DNA of 64,000 nucleotides from Cognatishimia maritima (GTDB lineage: Bacteria > Pseudomonadota > Alphaproteobacteria > Rhodobacterales > Rhodobacteraceae). The stretch lies in NCBI RefSeq assembly GCF_900129685.1, contig NZ_FQWM01000001.1:62001-126000 (forward strand), read 5' to 3'. Position numbers and translations under genes: made by a program. Each line of letters starts with the position of its first letter. Position 1 is the stretch's first letter. Of the stretch, positions 26,723 through 35,634 are shown one piece after another. The notes beneath the pieces were generated by a model. It was given only the letters and a program-made list of their open reading frames with translations. It searched no databases and was not told the origin of the DNA.

Positions 26723-27760
26723 TCATTTCCCAGCCAATTCCGGGTGCCCATAGGCCTCTGGGTAAGGCATGGGGCGCAACGGCCCCAAAGGCACAACATT
26801 GTTCCACGAGCGTCCAAAATACCCCTGTCGGCAGTGGATCAACGACCCACTGTCGGCCACGCCGGGCAGGGCATAAACCCGACACAGCCAGCGCCAGAGG
26901 TGCGGGTAGTCTAGAATGCGCGCACTATTCAATTTCATGCGCAGAAAGTAGACCGGATCATGGCGATACAGCGTTGGAAAGAGACGCAGGTCAGCTTCGG
27001 TAAAGCGGTCTCCGGTCAGGAAGGCGCGATCGTCTGAAAGCCGGGTTTCCAGATCATCGAGTGTGTCAAAATATGCTTTGAAAGCATGGGCGTAGACCTC
27101 TTGGTTCGACGAAAACCCGGCCTTATACGCCCCGTTGTTGATTGTGACATAAATCTGCTCGTTCAAGGCGTCGATGTCTGCGCGCAGGTCAGCGTTGTCC
27201 CGCCCTTGTGGATAGAGGTCGGGTCTTTCAGCGCGCACCAACGCGCTGCCAAGTGCCTCGGCCTGTGCGTCTAACATGCGAATGATATCGGCGCTTTCGT
27301 TGGTCACAATGCGTTGCGTTTTTTTGTCAAAGAGGACTGGGACGGATTTTTCGGTTGATCCTTCGGCTTCGTAAAACTCTTTCACAAGCCGCAGCCCCTG
27401 ACCGGTGGCGGTTTCATGGGTGCATTCGGGCAGTGTTGCATCGGTCAAGGTAGCCACTTTGTCCGGCGCAAATTCCCATTGGTTCGGACCGGCGGGATCG
27501 TCATCACCTGTGCGGTTGGGAAAGACCACGTCCATCGAGATACTGTCCTGCAGGCCCAGCGCATTGCGCGTCAGTGTTACGCGGTGGCACCACGGGCAAT
27601 TCAGCGCAACAATCAGGTGGTAGCGATTGGGTTCGGCTGGAAATTCTGCTGTTTCCCCAATGACCGCGCGAAATCCACTGACGCCGCGCACGAACTCTCC
27701 GCTAGCGCGGCGCTTGGCGGCGTCTTGCTGGTTTTCTTCTGTGGCTTTTTCGGGCATCAC
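26723..27760 (-). CDS. glutathione S-transferase, glutathionyl-hydroquinone reductase type
   Basis: A 345-residue cytoplasmic protein of the Xi class (YqjG/PcpF-like). The active-site motif NCPWCHR places the catalytic Cys at 55 and a second Cys at 58. RIVTNESADIIRML binds glutathione, and the C-terminal helical domain ends with NVVPLGPLRPMPYP. Such enzymes reduce glutathionyl-hydroquinones with glutathione. Two adjacent ATGs (27760, 27757) are possible starts. It has no terminator room downstream because its stop abuts the convergent dehydrogenase stop. Confidence 0.92.
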   Translation of the reverse strand: MMPEKATEENQQDAAKRRASGEFVRGVSGFRAVIGETAEFPAEPNRYHLIVALNCPWCHRVTLTRNALGLQDSISMDVVFPNRTGDDDPAGPNQWEFAPDKVATLTDATLPECTHETATGQGLRLVKEFYEAEGSTEKSVPVLFDKKTQRIVTNESADIIRMLDAQAEALGSALVRAERPDLYPQGRDNADLRADIDALNEQIYVTINNGAYKAGFSSNQEVYAHAFKAYFDTLDDLETRLSDDRAFLTGDRFTEADLRLFPTLYRHDPVYFLRMKLNSARILDYPHLWRWLCRVYALPGVADSGSLIHCRQGYFGRSWNNVVPLGPLRPMPYPEAYGHPELAGK

Positions 27761-27852
27761 GCTCTCCTTCTTTGGTCAACAACATGCGGCATTTGATTTG
27801 GTTGGGCCAGTCCACCAGCGCACAGCGCCTCTGCAATGGTGCAGGCCCCAAC

Positions 27853-27886
27853 AAAAAAAAGCCCGACCAAATTGGGCCGGGCTTTG
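27853..27886 (-). terminator. terminator of the SYLF lipoprotein gene
   Basis: On the minus strand AAAGCCCG and CGGGCTTT flank a short AT-rich loop region and run into eight Ts. It begins about 25 bases past the stop codon at 27909. Confidence 0.8.
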
Positions 27887-27908
27887 AAAATCTGCGATAT
27901 GGATGCGA

Positions 27909-28469
27909 TCAGGGAATGATGCGCGTGTATTTTGTGCCTTCCAACGTCGCGCCAACGCGCAGCCCGGCGCGGCCAAAGACCACGGCCAAAACTGGCGCGG
28001 TGAGGGTTGTTGTCTCTGTCGCGAGGCTGTCGCCTACATCCGAGAAGACATATTCCAGATCAGCCCCCGCGGCCCAGCCACTGGACCGACGGAAGTTGTA
28101 AAGCGCGTCTTGGGTCATAAAGAACAAGACGTGGGCATATTGCTGAGCGCCGATCTGTAGGCCGAAATTAGCTTTGGCCGTCGAGTAGTAATCGACCGTC
28201 GTGTCTTCCACCAGCAACGCGCCGCGCCCATATGCGCCGCCAAAGCCAAGACCGGCTTCTGTCACCAGAGGCATGACCAGCATGCCAGCGGCCTTGTTTT
28301 TCAGGTCCAGCGTATTGGGGTAGGTGCTGTACATATGCGAGAGCGTGGTCTGCACGCGCGCGTCAATTGCTGCGCTGCCGTTGCCGCCAATGCCGTTGCC
28401 GCAAGCGGCGGTCATGGATGCGCCTGCAAGGGCTGTCATCGCAAAGGTGCGTCTGTTCATCTGTGTCAT
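27909..28469 (-). CDS. SYLF-domain lipoprotein
   Basis: A 186-residue protein with a lipoprotein signal: residues 1-24 end in MTAAC, a lipobox, and include NRRTFAM, a Tat-like twin-arginine motif. The mature part is a SYLF (Ysc84-type) domain: KNKAAGMLVMPLVTEAGLGFGGAYG and ANFGLQIGAQQYAHVLFFM. SYLF domains bind lipids in characterised eukaryotic cases. The cellular role here is unknown, and an outer-membrane or periplasmic lipid-related job is inferred. The ATG at 28469 is chosen because the signal begins there; an in-frame upstream extension has no signal. Confidence 0.88.
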   Translation of the reverse strand: MTQMNRRTFAMTALAGASMTAACGNGIGGNGSAAIDARVQTTLSHMYSTYPNTLDLKNKAAGMLVMPLVTEAGLGFGGAYGRGALLVEDTTVDYYSTAKANFGLQIGAQQYAHVLFFMTQDALYNFRRSSGWAAGADLEYVFSDVGDSLATETTTLTAPVLAVVFGRAGLRVGATLEGTKYTRIIP

Positions 28470-28589
28470 GGTTTTGCCTGTCACTAAGGTCACTGCTGAA
28501 TGTCGCCTAATGGCGATCTTGGCGTCACTATAGCTGAGCTTTACCGGGCTGTCATCCAAAGGCGGCCCAGTGTCGTATGATTTGGGCGA

Positions 28590-29594
28590 TTAGACGCCTT
28601 TTGCTGTCAACGCGGCGACTTCAGGGGCGAAATAAGTCAATATCCCGTCACAGCCTGCGCGTTTGAAGGCCATCAGGCTTTCAATCATGGCTTTTTCGCC
28701 GTCGATCCAGCCGTTTTGCGCGGCGGCTTTGATCATCGCGTATTCGCCGGACACCTGATAGGCGAAGGTCGGCACGCCAAAGGTGGTTTTGACTCGTGTG
28801 CAAATGTCCAGATAGGGCATGCCCGGTTTGACCATGACCATATCCGCGCCTTCTTGTAGATCGCGTTCGACCAGTCGCAGTGCCTCGTCCGAATTGGCCG
28901 GGTTCATTTGATAGGTCTTTTTATCACCTTTCAGCGCGCCCGACGCCCCAACGGCGTCGCGGAATGGGCCATAAAAGGCGCTGGCGTATTTGGCCGAGTA
29001 GCTCATCAACATCGTGTCTTTGTGTCCAGCGCCTTCAAGGGCCGCGCGTATGGCACCGATGCGGTTGTCCATCATGTCAGAGGGGCCAATGATGTCTGCG
29101 CCAGCTTCGGCCTGACTTAGCGCCTGTTTCACGAGCGCCTCAACCGTGCGGTCGTTCACAATCTCGCCGTTATCGACAAATCCGTCATGACCGTTGATAT
29201 TGTAAGGATCAAGCGCGACGTCGGTCATCACGGCGATGCCTGGCACTGCGGCTTTGATGGCGCGTGTGGCGCGATTTGACAGGTTTTCAGGGTTCCAAGC
29301 TTCGGTACAATCTACGGTTTTCAGGGCAGGGTCGGTGTATGGGAAGAGGCAGATCACCGGGATGCCCAGATCATGCGCGCGTTTTGCGGCCTCTACGGCG
29401 CGATCAACGGAATAGCGCACCACACCCGGCATGCTGGAAATCGGTTCTTCGACGCCCTCGCCATCGCGCAGAAAGATTGGCCAGATCAGGTCAGCCGCAC
29501 TGAGGTGGTTTTCCTGTACAAGCGCGCGAATGGCACCGGATTGGCGCGTGCGGCGCAGGCGTGCGGCGGGAAAGGGGGCAACGATTGGGCGCAT
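28590..29594 (-). CDS. hemB: delta-aminolevulinic acid dehydratase (porphobilinogen synthase), magnesium type
   Basis: A 334-residue enzyme that condenses two 5-aminolevulinates into porphobilinogen for haem and corrinoids. The Schiff-base lysines lie in MSYSAKYASAFYGPFRDA and MVKPGMPYLD. The active-site metal loop reads DVALDPYNINGHDG, with aspartates instead of the cysteine triad of zinc enzymes, so this is the magnesium or alkali-metal dependent form. The ATG at 29594 (MRPIVAPFPAARLRR) has GAGG 6 bases upstream; another in-frame ATG is at 29606. It is divergent from the next gene. Confidence 0.96.
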   Translation of the reverse strand: MRPIVAPFPAARLRRTRQSGAIRALVQENHLSAADLIWPIFLRDGEGVEEPISSMPGVVRYSVDRAVEAAKRAHDLGIPVICLFPYTDPALKTVDCTEAWNPENLSNRATRAIKAAVPGIAVMTDVALDPYNINGHDGFVDNGEIVNDRTVEALVKQALSQAEAGADIIGPSDMMDNRIGAIRAALEGAGHKDTMLMSYSAKYASAFYGPFRDAVGASGALKGDKKTYQMNPANSDEALRLVERDLQEGADMVMVKPGMPYLDICTRVKTTFGVPTFAYQVSGEYAMIKAAAQNGWIDGEKAMIESLMAFKRAGCDGILTYFAPEVAALTAKGV

Positions 29595-29707
29595 CTTCGA
29601 CCTCATAATCTTTGTCTTTCAGTTGCCATGGATATTCCTTGGCGACAAGGGTAGGAATTGGCGATTTGACGCGCTATGTGGAAGCATCGTGCAGAAGGAC
29701 ACCCCCC

Positions 29708-30232
29708 TTGGAATGGTTTGAGATCATATACGAGCTTATTGATTTCCGCAGTTTTTCGAACCTGTGGTTCTGGATCATGCTGGCCGCCATATGGTCCACC
29801 GCCGCACATTGGGTGCTGGGGGTGCCTTATGATCTGGTGCTGCGCGCCCGGCGCAAAGGCGGTCGACATGAAGAAGATTTCGAGGACCTCGTGCGGATCA
29901 ACGTTGGGCGCATCCTGTTCATTTCGCGCACCTCTGGGTTATGGATGACGTCGTTTGGATGTTTTTGCCTCAGTGTCGCGGCGGTCCTTGGTTTTTATTA
30001 CAACTACGAGTTTGCGCAGGCGGTCTTTTTGATCATCTTCCCGCTGGCATTTGTCTGGCTGATCACGCTAAGCACCGCGCGCTATATCGAAGCGAATGAA
30101 AGCGTCGGCGAAGACCTCTATAGGCGCGTCGCGCGTCATCGGGTCTATGTGCAACTCATTGGTGTGCTTGCGATTTTTGTCACGTCGCTTTGGGGCATGT
30201 ATCAGAATTTCCAGCTCTCTCCGCTGAATTAA
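29708..30232 (+). CDS. conserved alphaproteobacterial membrane protein
   Basis: A 174-residue protein with about four membrane helices (WFWIMLAAIWSTAAHWVLG, FGCFCLSVAAVLGFYY, AVFLIIFPLAFVWLI, VQLIGVLAIFVTSLW). I recall related proteins being labelled 'component of SufBCD complex' in Roseobacter genomes, but nothing in the sequence or context here supports that: no suf genes are present. The TTG at 29708 (starting LEWFEIIYELIDFRS) is chosen because AAGGA lies 8 bases before it and the upstream frame overlaps the hemB leader. It lies 12 bases before mfd and is probably co-transcribed. Confidence 0.75.
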   Translation: MEWFEIIYELIDFRSFSNLWFWIMLAAIWSTAAHWVLGVPYDLVLRARRKGGRHEEDFEDLVRINVGRILFISRTSGLWMTSFGCFCLSVAAVLGFYYNYEFAQAVFLIIFPLAFVWLITLSTARYIEANESVGEDLYRRVARHRVYVQLIGVLAIFVTSLWGMYQNFQLSPLN

Positions 30233-30244
30233 CGGGATCGTCCA

Positions 30245-33200
30245 ATGCAGAACACGCATGTCACCATCGGCGGTGCGCCAGAAGGCTATGATGCCAAGCT
30301 GATCTTGGATGAAGTCGGCAAATCCGCGGGCCCGGTGATCCATGTTGCACGTGATGACAAACGCCTAGCCGCCATGAAAGCGGCGTTGGCGTTCTTTCAG
30401 CCCGACATGCCTGTCATTACCTTTCCGGGGTGGGATTGCCTGCCCTATGACCGCGTTTCGCCGAATGCCGATATTTCAGCGGCACGCATGGCGACTTTGG
30501 CAGGGTTGCTGCATGGGGCTTTGCCTGAACAGTTTGTGCTCCTGACAACTCTGAATGCCGCGACACAACGGGTTCCGGCGCGGGATGTGTTGAAAGACGC
30601 CGTGTTCCGCGCGCAGGTCGACTACCGCATGGATGAGGCCGCATTGCGCGCGTTTCTGGTGCGTATGGGCTTTACCCAAGCACCGACGGTGATGGAACCG
30701 GGCGACTACGCCGTGCGTGGGGGTATCATTGACATCTTCCCACCGGGCGAAACCGGGCCGGTGCGCTTGGATTTATTCGGCGACGTGTTGGACGGGGCGC
30801 GACGCTTTGATCCTGTGTCCCAACGGACAACGGAAAAGCTGGATCTCATCGAACTTGCGCCAGTGTCTGAGGTTATCTTGGATGAGGCGGCGATCACGCG
30901 GTTTCGCCAGAACTACCGGATCGAGTTCGGGGCCGCTGGTACGGATGACCCGCTTTATGAGGCGGTCTCTGCCGGGCGCAAGCATCAGGGGGTGGAACAT
31001 TGGTTGCCGTTCTTCCATGAGCGGCTTGAGACACTCTTTGACTACCTGCCTGATGCAGCGATCACCTTGGATGATCAGACAGAAGCGATGCGGCTTGCAC
31101 GCTGGGCATCAATTGCGGACCAATACGAAACGCGCAAACACGCGCTTGCCCAGAAAAAGCGGTTGGACAGTGTTTATAAACCCGTGCCGCCGGAGCAGCT
31201 TTATCTGGATGACGCTGCGTGGCAATCGGCGGTTGCCGGTAAGCGCGTCCTGAATTTCAAACCTTTGCCACAAGCCTCTGGTCCCGGAGCCATCGACAGT
31301 ATGGGGCGCATCGGGCGGAATTTCTCACCGGAGCGGCAGCAGGAAAACATTAGCCTTTTTGGTGCTTTGGCGGATCACATTAAAGCGAAACTTCAAGTTG
31401 GACCGGTGGTGATCGCGTCATATTCTGAAGGCGCGCGAGAACGACTTTCTGGTTTGATCGAAGACGAAGGTCTTGCCGAGACGATCCTAATCAAGAACGC
31501 GAAATCCATAGGAAAGTCAGGGCTTTACCTGACGGTATGGGCACTGGAAAACGGGTTCGAAGCCCCCGGTCTGACGGTGATTTCAGAACAGGACGTGCTG
31601 GGTGACCGGCTGATCCGCGCGCCGAAGAAAAAGCGCCGCGCTGAAAACTTTCTGACCGAGACGCAATCGCTCTCTCCGGGTGACTTGGTGGTGCATGTTG
31701 ATCACGGCATCGGGCGGTATCACGGGATGGAAGTGATCACCGCCGCCGGGGCGGCGCATGAATGTCTGAGCCTTGAGTATGCCGAAAACGCCCGGCTGTA
31801 TTTGCCGGTCGAAAACATCGAGCTGCTGACCAAATACGGCCATGACGAAGGTCTGCTTGATAAACTGGGCGGCGGGGCATGGCAGGCGAAAAAGGCCAAG
31901 CTGAAAGAGCGCATCCGCGAGATGGCGGATAAGCTGATCCGTGTCGCGGCAGAACGTGCCTTGCGCAAAGCACCTGTTCTGGAAGCACCGCATCACGCGT
32001 GGGAGAGTTTTTCGGCCCGATTCCCATATCAGGAAACCGACGACCAATTACGCGCCATCGAAGATGTGCTGGGCGATCTGACGGCCGGTCAACCCATGGA
32101 TCGTTTGGTCTGCGGCGATGTGGGCTTTGGCAAGACCGAAGTTGCCATGCGCGCAGCCTTTGTGGCCGCAATGACCGGGGTGCAGGTCGCGGTGATTGCG
32201 CCGACGACCTTGTTGGCACGGCAGCACCTGAAGAGCTTTAAAGACCGGTTTCGGGGCTTCCCGCTGGAGGTGCGCGGGCTGTCGCGATTCATCTCTGCCA
32301 AAGAGGCTGAGAAAACGCGCGAAGGACTGGGGCGCGGCACGGTCGATATTGTCGTGGGCACCCATGCTTTGTTGGCAAAGTCTGTGCGTTTCAAGAACCT
32401 AGGTTTGCTGATCGTAGACGAAGAACAGCATTTTGGTGTGGGCCACAAAGAGCGGCTGAAGCAAATGCGCTCTGACATTCACGTTCTGACCCTGACCGCG
32501 ACGCCGATCCCGCGCACGCTACAACTGAGCCTGTCGGGCGTGCGCGATCTCTCGATCATTGGAACGCCGCCGGTGGACCGCTTGGCGATCCGCACCTATG
32601 TCAGTGAATTTGATGCGATAACGATCCGTGAGGCGCTGCTGCGCGAACACTATCGTGGCGGCCAAAGCTTTTATGTTGTGCCGCGCATTTCTGACCTGCC
32701 CGAAATCGAAGAGTTCCTGAAAGAACAACTGCCAGAGCTGACCTATGTGGTCGCCCATGGGCAGATGGCGGCGGGGGAACTGGATGACCGCATGAATGCC
32801 TTTTATGACGGTAAGTACGATGTGCTGCTGGCGACCACCATCGTTGAATCGGGCCTTGATATTCCGACAGCCAACACGATGGTCGTGCATCGGGCGGATA
32901 TGTTTGGGCTGTCGCAGCTGTATCAAATCCGCGGGCGTGTCGGTCGCTCTAAAACCCGCGCCTATGCCTACCTGACGACGCAGCCGCGCAAGAAGCTGAC
33001 AGCCACGGCGGAAAAACGTCTGCGCGTGCTTGGCTCTCTTGATACCTTGGGTGCTGGCTTTACGTTGGCCAGCCAAGACCTCGACATTCGCGGGGCGGGC
33101 AACCTTTTGGGCGAAGAACAGTCCGGCCAGATGCGCGATGTGGGCTATGAACTTTATCAGTCCATGCTGGAAGACGCGATTGCCAAGATCAAATCGGGCG

Positions 33201-33685
33201 AAATGGAAGGTTTGTCAGAGACCGACGATCAATGGGCGCCGCAGATCAACCTTGGTGTGCCGGTTCTGATTCCCGAGAAATTCGTGCCCGATCTGGATGT
33301 GCGCCTTGGGCTTTACCGTCGCCTGAGCGGATTGACCACCAAGGTCGAACTGGAAGGTTTTGCCGCCGAACTGATCGACCGGTTCGGGAAATTGCCACGC
33401 GAGGTCAACACATTGCTACTGGTCGTTCGGATCAAGGCCATGTGTAAGAAGGCGGGCATCGCGAAGTTGGATGGCGGGCCAAAAGGCGCGACCATTCAGT
33501 TCCACAACGACAAGTTCAAATCACCCAAAGGTCTGGTTGAGTTCATTACAGAGCAAAAGGGTTTGGCCAAGATCAAAGACAACAAAATCGTTGTGCGCCG
33601 CGACTGGAAAAACGATGCGGACAAGATCAAAGGTGCTTTTGCGATTGCCCGTGATCTTGCCCATAAAGCGCGGGTGGAAAGCTAG
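30245..33685 (+). CDS. mfd: transcription-repair coupling factor Mfd
   Basis: A 1146-residue DNA translocase that removes stalled RNA polymerase at lesions and recruits UvrA. Domains in order: UvrB-like N-terminal region (to about 350), the RNA polymerase interaction domain (about 470-540, LSPGDLVVHVDHGIGRYHGM), a RecG-like helicase core with Walker A DVGFGKTE near residue 624 and DEEQHFGVGHKERLK near 724, motif VI QIRGRVGRSKTRAYAYL, and the C-terminal TRCF domain. Full length. Its TAG stop shares CTAG with the stop of the convergent MFS gene. Confidence 0.97.
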   Translation: MQNTHVTIGGAPEGYDAKLILDEVGKSAGPVIHVARDDKRLAAMKAALAFFQPDMPVITFPGWDCLPYDRVSPNADISAARMATLAGLLHGALPEQFVLLTTLNAATQRVPARDVLKDAVFRAQVDYRMDEAALRAFLVRMGFTQAPTVMEPGDYAVRGGIIDIFPPGETGPVRLDLFGDVLDGARRFDPVSQRTTEKLDLIELAPVSEVILDEAAITRFRQNYRIEFGAAGTDDPLYEAVSAGRKHQGVEHWLPFFHERLETLFDYLPDAAITLDDQTEAMRLARWASIADQYETRKHALAQKKRLDSVYKPVPPEQLYLDDAAWQSAVAGKRVLNFKPLPQASGPGAIDSMGRIGRNFSPERQQENISLFGALADHIKAKLQVGPVVIASYSEGARERLSGLIEDEGLAETILIKNAKSIGKSGLYLTVWALENGFEAPGLTVISEQDVLGDRLIRAPKKKRRAENFLTETQSLSPGDLVVHVDHGIGRYHGMEVITAAGAAHECLSLEYAENARLYLPVENIELLTKYGHDEGLLDKLGGGAWQAKKAKLKERIREMADKLIRVAAERALRKAPVLEAPHHAWESFSARFPYQETDDQLRAIEDVLGDLTAGQPMDRLVCGDVGFGKTEVAMRAAFVAAMTGVQVAVIAPTTLLARQHLKSFKDRFRGFPLEVRGLSRFISAKEAEKTREGLGRGTVDIVVGTHALLAKSVRFKNLGLLIVDEEQHFGVGHKERLKQMRSDIHVLTLTATPIPRTLQLSLSGVRDLSIIGTPPVDRLAIRTYVSEFDAITIREALLREHYRGGQSFYVVPRISDLPEIEEFLKEQLPELTYVVAHGQMAAGELDDRMNAFYDGKYDVLLATTIVESGLDIPTANTMVVHRADMFGLSQLYQIRGRVGRSKTRAYAYLTTQPRKKLTATAEKRLRVLGSLDTLGAGFTLASQDLDIRGAGNLLGEEQSGQMRDVGYELYQSMLEDAIAKIKSGEMEGLSETDDQWAPQINLGVPVLIPEKFVPDLDVRLGLYRRLSGLTTKVELEGFAAELIDRFGKLPREVNTLLLVVRIKAMCKKAGIAKLDGGPKGATIQFHNDKFKSPKGLVEFITEQKGLAKIKDNKIVVRRDWKNDADKIKGAFAIARDLAHKARVES

Positions 33686-34893
33686 ACCGTCAGCTCGACC
33701 GGCTGAACCCGAGGGCCAAGGCGCAGCATCAGCAACAGCGCTGTCGTTTCAAAGATCAGCACGCCAATCAGCAGCGACAGAGGCGTCCCATCAAAGCTAA
33801 GGCTGATTGGGATTGCCAACAGGGCCGCACAGACCGCGCCAACCGCGCCGCTGATTGAGGCGGCCGAGCCCGCGATATGGCCCAAAGGCTCCATAGCCAA
33901 GGCATTCAGATTGCCAAAAACGAAGCCGACAGAGACAAAGATACACGTCGCCCAAGCGAAGAACACCCAGACGTTCATAACACCTGAAAGCCAAGCGATA
34001 AGTCCGAGGCTGGAAGTTATGACAATACCAAACAAGGCCGATTTGATCATCACGCGCATTCCAAACCGCATCACCAGCTTGGCGTTGATCACGCTGGCAG
34101 GCATCGAGATCAGCGCAGAAGCCGCAAAAAACAATGGGAAACTTTCTGCCTTGTCAAAGGTCTGCGCATAGACTGGCTGCACCGTTGAGACCAAGGAAAA
34201 TAGCGCTGAATAGACAGCCACTTGTGTTGCAACGGAATAAAAGAAGACGCGGTTGCCAAAGCATTCTTTGACCGCCCGGCCAACTGCGGCAACCGACAGC
34301 TTATTGCGCGCCTCAGGCAGGTGCGTTTCTGGTTGTCGGAGGCCGACCCAAAGTGACGCCAGCAGCGCGAAAATCGCGAAGGCAAAGAAAATAGCTCGCC
34401 AGCCAAAGCCAAGCAGGATGACTTGGCCAAGTGATGGCGCAAGCGCAGGCACCAAAGCAAAGACCGTCATGGCAAATGACATGATCGAGGCCATTTTCTC
34501 GCCCTGATAAAGATCACGCACAAGCGCCACGCAGGCGACACGCGGCCCGGCAATGGCAAGCCCCTGCAGGAAGCGCCCCATAAGGACGCCGTCAAGGTCA
34601 CTTGCAGACCCCGCCCAAAGCGCGCCAAGGGTATAGATGGCAAATCCAACCAGTATCACCGGCTTTCGGCCATAGGCATCTGACAGTGGCCCTGCAAAAA
34701 ACGTACCGATCCCCATACCCATCACAAAGATGCCCACGACCAACGTGGCGCGTTCCGGGTTTTCCGGGCTAAGGTCCTGACCCATCTGGGTAAGGGCGGG
34801 CAGCATGGCGTCAATCGAAAGCGCGATTGTCGAAAAAAGCATCGCGATCAACGCAATGAATTCTGGCTGCGCAAGGCGGCGCGTTACGGGCAT
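33682..34893 (-). CDS. Bcr/CflA-family MFS drug exporter
   Basis: A 403-residue inner-membrane proton antiporter with 12 predicted helices. It has the Bcr/CflA pattern IDAMLPALTQMGQDL in the first loop and motif A GPLSDAYGRKPVILVG in the loop between helices 2 and 3. RFLQGLAIAGPRVACVALVRDLYQG matches the family's helix 4-5 region. Substrates cannot be read off. The stop codon overlaps the mfd stop as a shared CTAG. A REP-like hairpin lies upstream of the start. Confidence 0.92.
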   Translation of the reverse strand: MPVTRRLAQPEFIALIAMLFSTIALSIDAMLPALTQMGQDLSPENPERATLVVGIFVMGMGIGTFFAGPLSDAYGRKPVILVGFAIYTLGALWAGSASDLDGVLMGRFLQGLAIAGPRVACVALVRDLYQGEKMASIMSFAMTVFALVPALAPSLGQVILLGFGWRAIFFAFAIFALLASLWVGLRQPETHLPEARNKLSVAAVGRAVKECFGNRVFFYSVATQVAVYSALFSLVSTVQPVYAQTFDKAESFPLFFAASALISMPASVINAKLVMRFGMRVMIKSALFGIVITSSLGLIAWLSGVMNVWVFFAWATCIFVSVGFVFGNLNALAMEPLGHIAGSAASISGAVGAVCAALLAIPISLSFDGTPLSLLIGVLIFETTALLLMLRLGPRVQPVELTV

Positions 34894-34916
34894 TAATCTA
34901 TCCTGAATATAAATGG

Positions 34917-34934
34917 GCCGGGCTAAAGCCCGGC
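34917..34934. repeat. single REP-like hairpin
   Basis: GCCGGGCTAAAGCCCGGC is identical over 18 bases to the second hairpin of the pair at 7697-7714. It lies between the MFS start and the DsbA-like stop, both minus strand. It could also end transcription from the DsbA-like gene, since CCATTTATATT follows on the minus strand. Confidence 0.7.
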
Positions 34935-34983
34935 AACCTCTGCGTAACCTAAAGTCTCAGTTCGAGATTACAAGCGGCTTTGG

Positions 34984-35634
34984 CTAGGCGTTTTGGGCCT
35001 GTTGCTCTCGTAGCTCAGCGATCACTTTTTGCCACAGTTCCGGTGGTTGCGCGCCGGGGACAGCGTGCCGTCCACCGACGATAAAGGTCGGGACGGAATT
35101 CACCCCCATCTCGCGCGCGGCTTCATCGCGCTTTTTGATTTCATCCAGGTCCGCATCGCTTTTCAGAAGGCGTTGCACCACCGCGGCATCCATGCCGACA
35201 CTATCGGCAACATCAGCCAACACCTCATGGTCGCCAATGTCGCGGCCTTCGATGAAATAGGCTTTGAACAGGCTATCGACCACGGCGTTTTGTTTGCCTT
35301 CGATGCGCGCCCAGGTGATCAGGCGATGGGCGTCCAGGGTGTTTGGCGTGCGTTTGATCGCGGCGACATCGAGTTTGATATTGGCCTTTTCGGCATGTTC
35401 AACGATCTGAGAATAAACACGCACGGCATTCTCTTTCCCGCCGAATTTCTTTTCCAGATACTCTGCGCGATCCATGCCGCCTGCGGGCATGTCAGGGTTC
35501 AGTTGAAAAGGATGCCACTCGATCAAGAATGGGTGGTCGCCTTCTTGTTCCAGCGCGCGGTCCAGAAGGGTCTTGCCGATATAGCACCATGGGCAAATCG
35601 GGTCTGACATGATGTCGAGCTTAATCGGATCCAT
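34984..35634 (-). CDS. DsbA-family oxidoreductase (FrnE/2-hydroxychromene-2-carboxylate isomerase-like)
   Basis: A 216-residue cytoplasmic thioredoxin-fold protein without a signal peptide. The redox motif CPWC lies at 14-17 (DPICPWCYIG). EWHPFQLNPDMP and the cis-proline motif GVNSVPTFIVGG follow, as in FrnE-type proteins. The role is likely disulfide exchange or isomerisation on small molecules. It overlaps the 3' end of the acyl-CoA synthetase gene by 14 bases and is presumably in the same transcript. Confidence 0.92.
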   Translation of the reverse strand: MDPIKLDIMSDPICPWCYIGKTLLDRALEQEGDHPFLIEWHPFQLNPDMPAGGMDRAEYLEKKFGGKENAVRVYSQIVEHAEKANIKLDVAAIKRTPNTLDAHRLITWARIEGKQNAVVDSLFKAYFIEGRDIGDHEVLADVADSVGMDAAVVQRLLKSDADLDEIKKRDEAAREMGVNSVPTFIVGGRHAVPGAQPPELWQKVIAELREQQAQNA

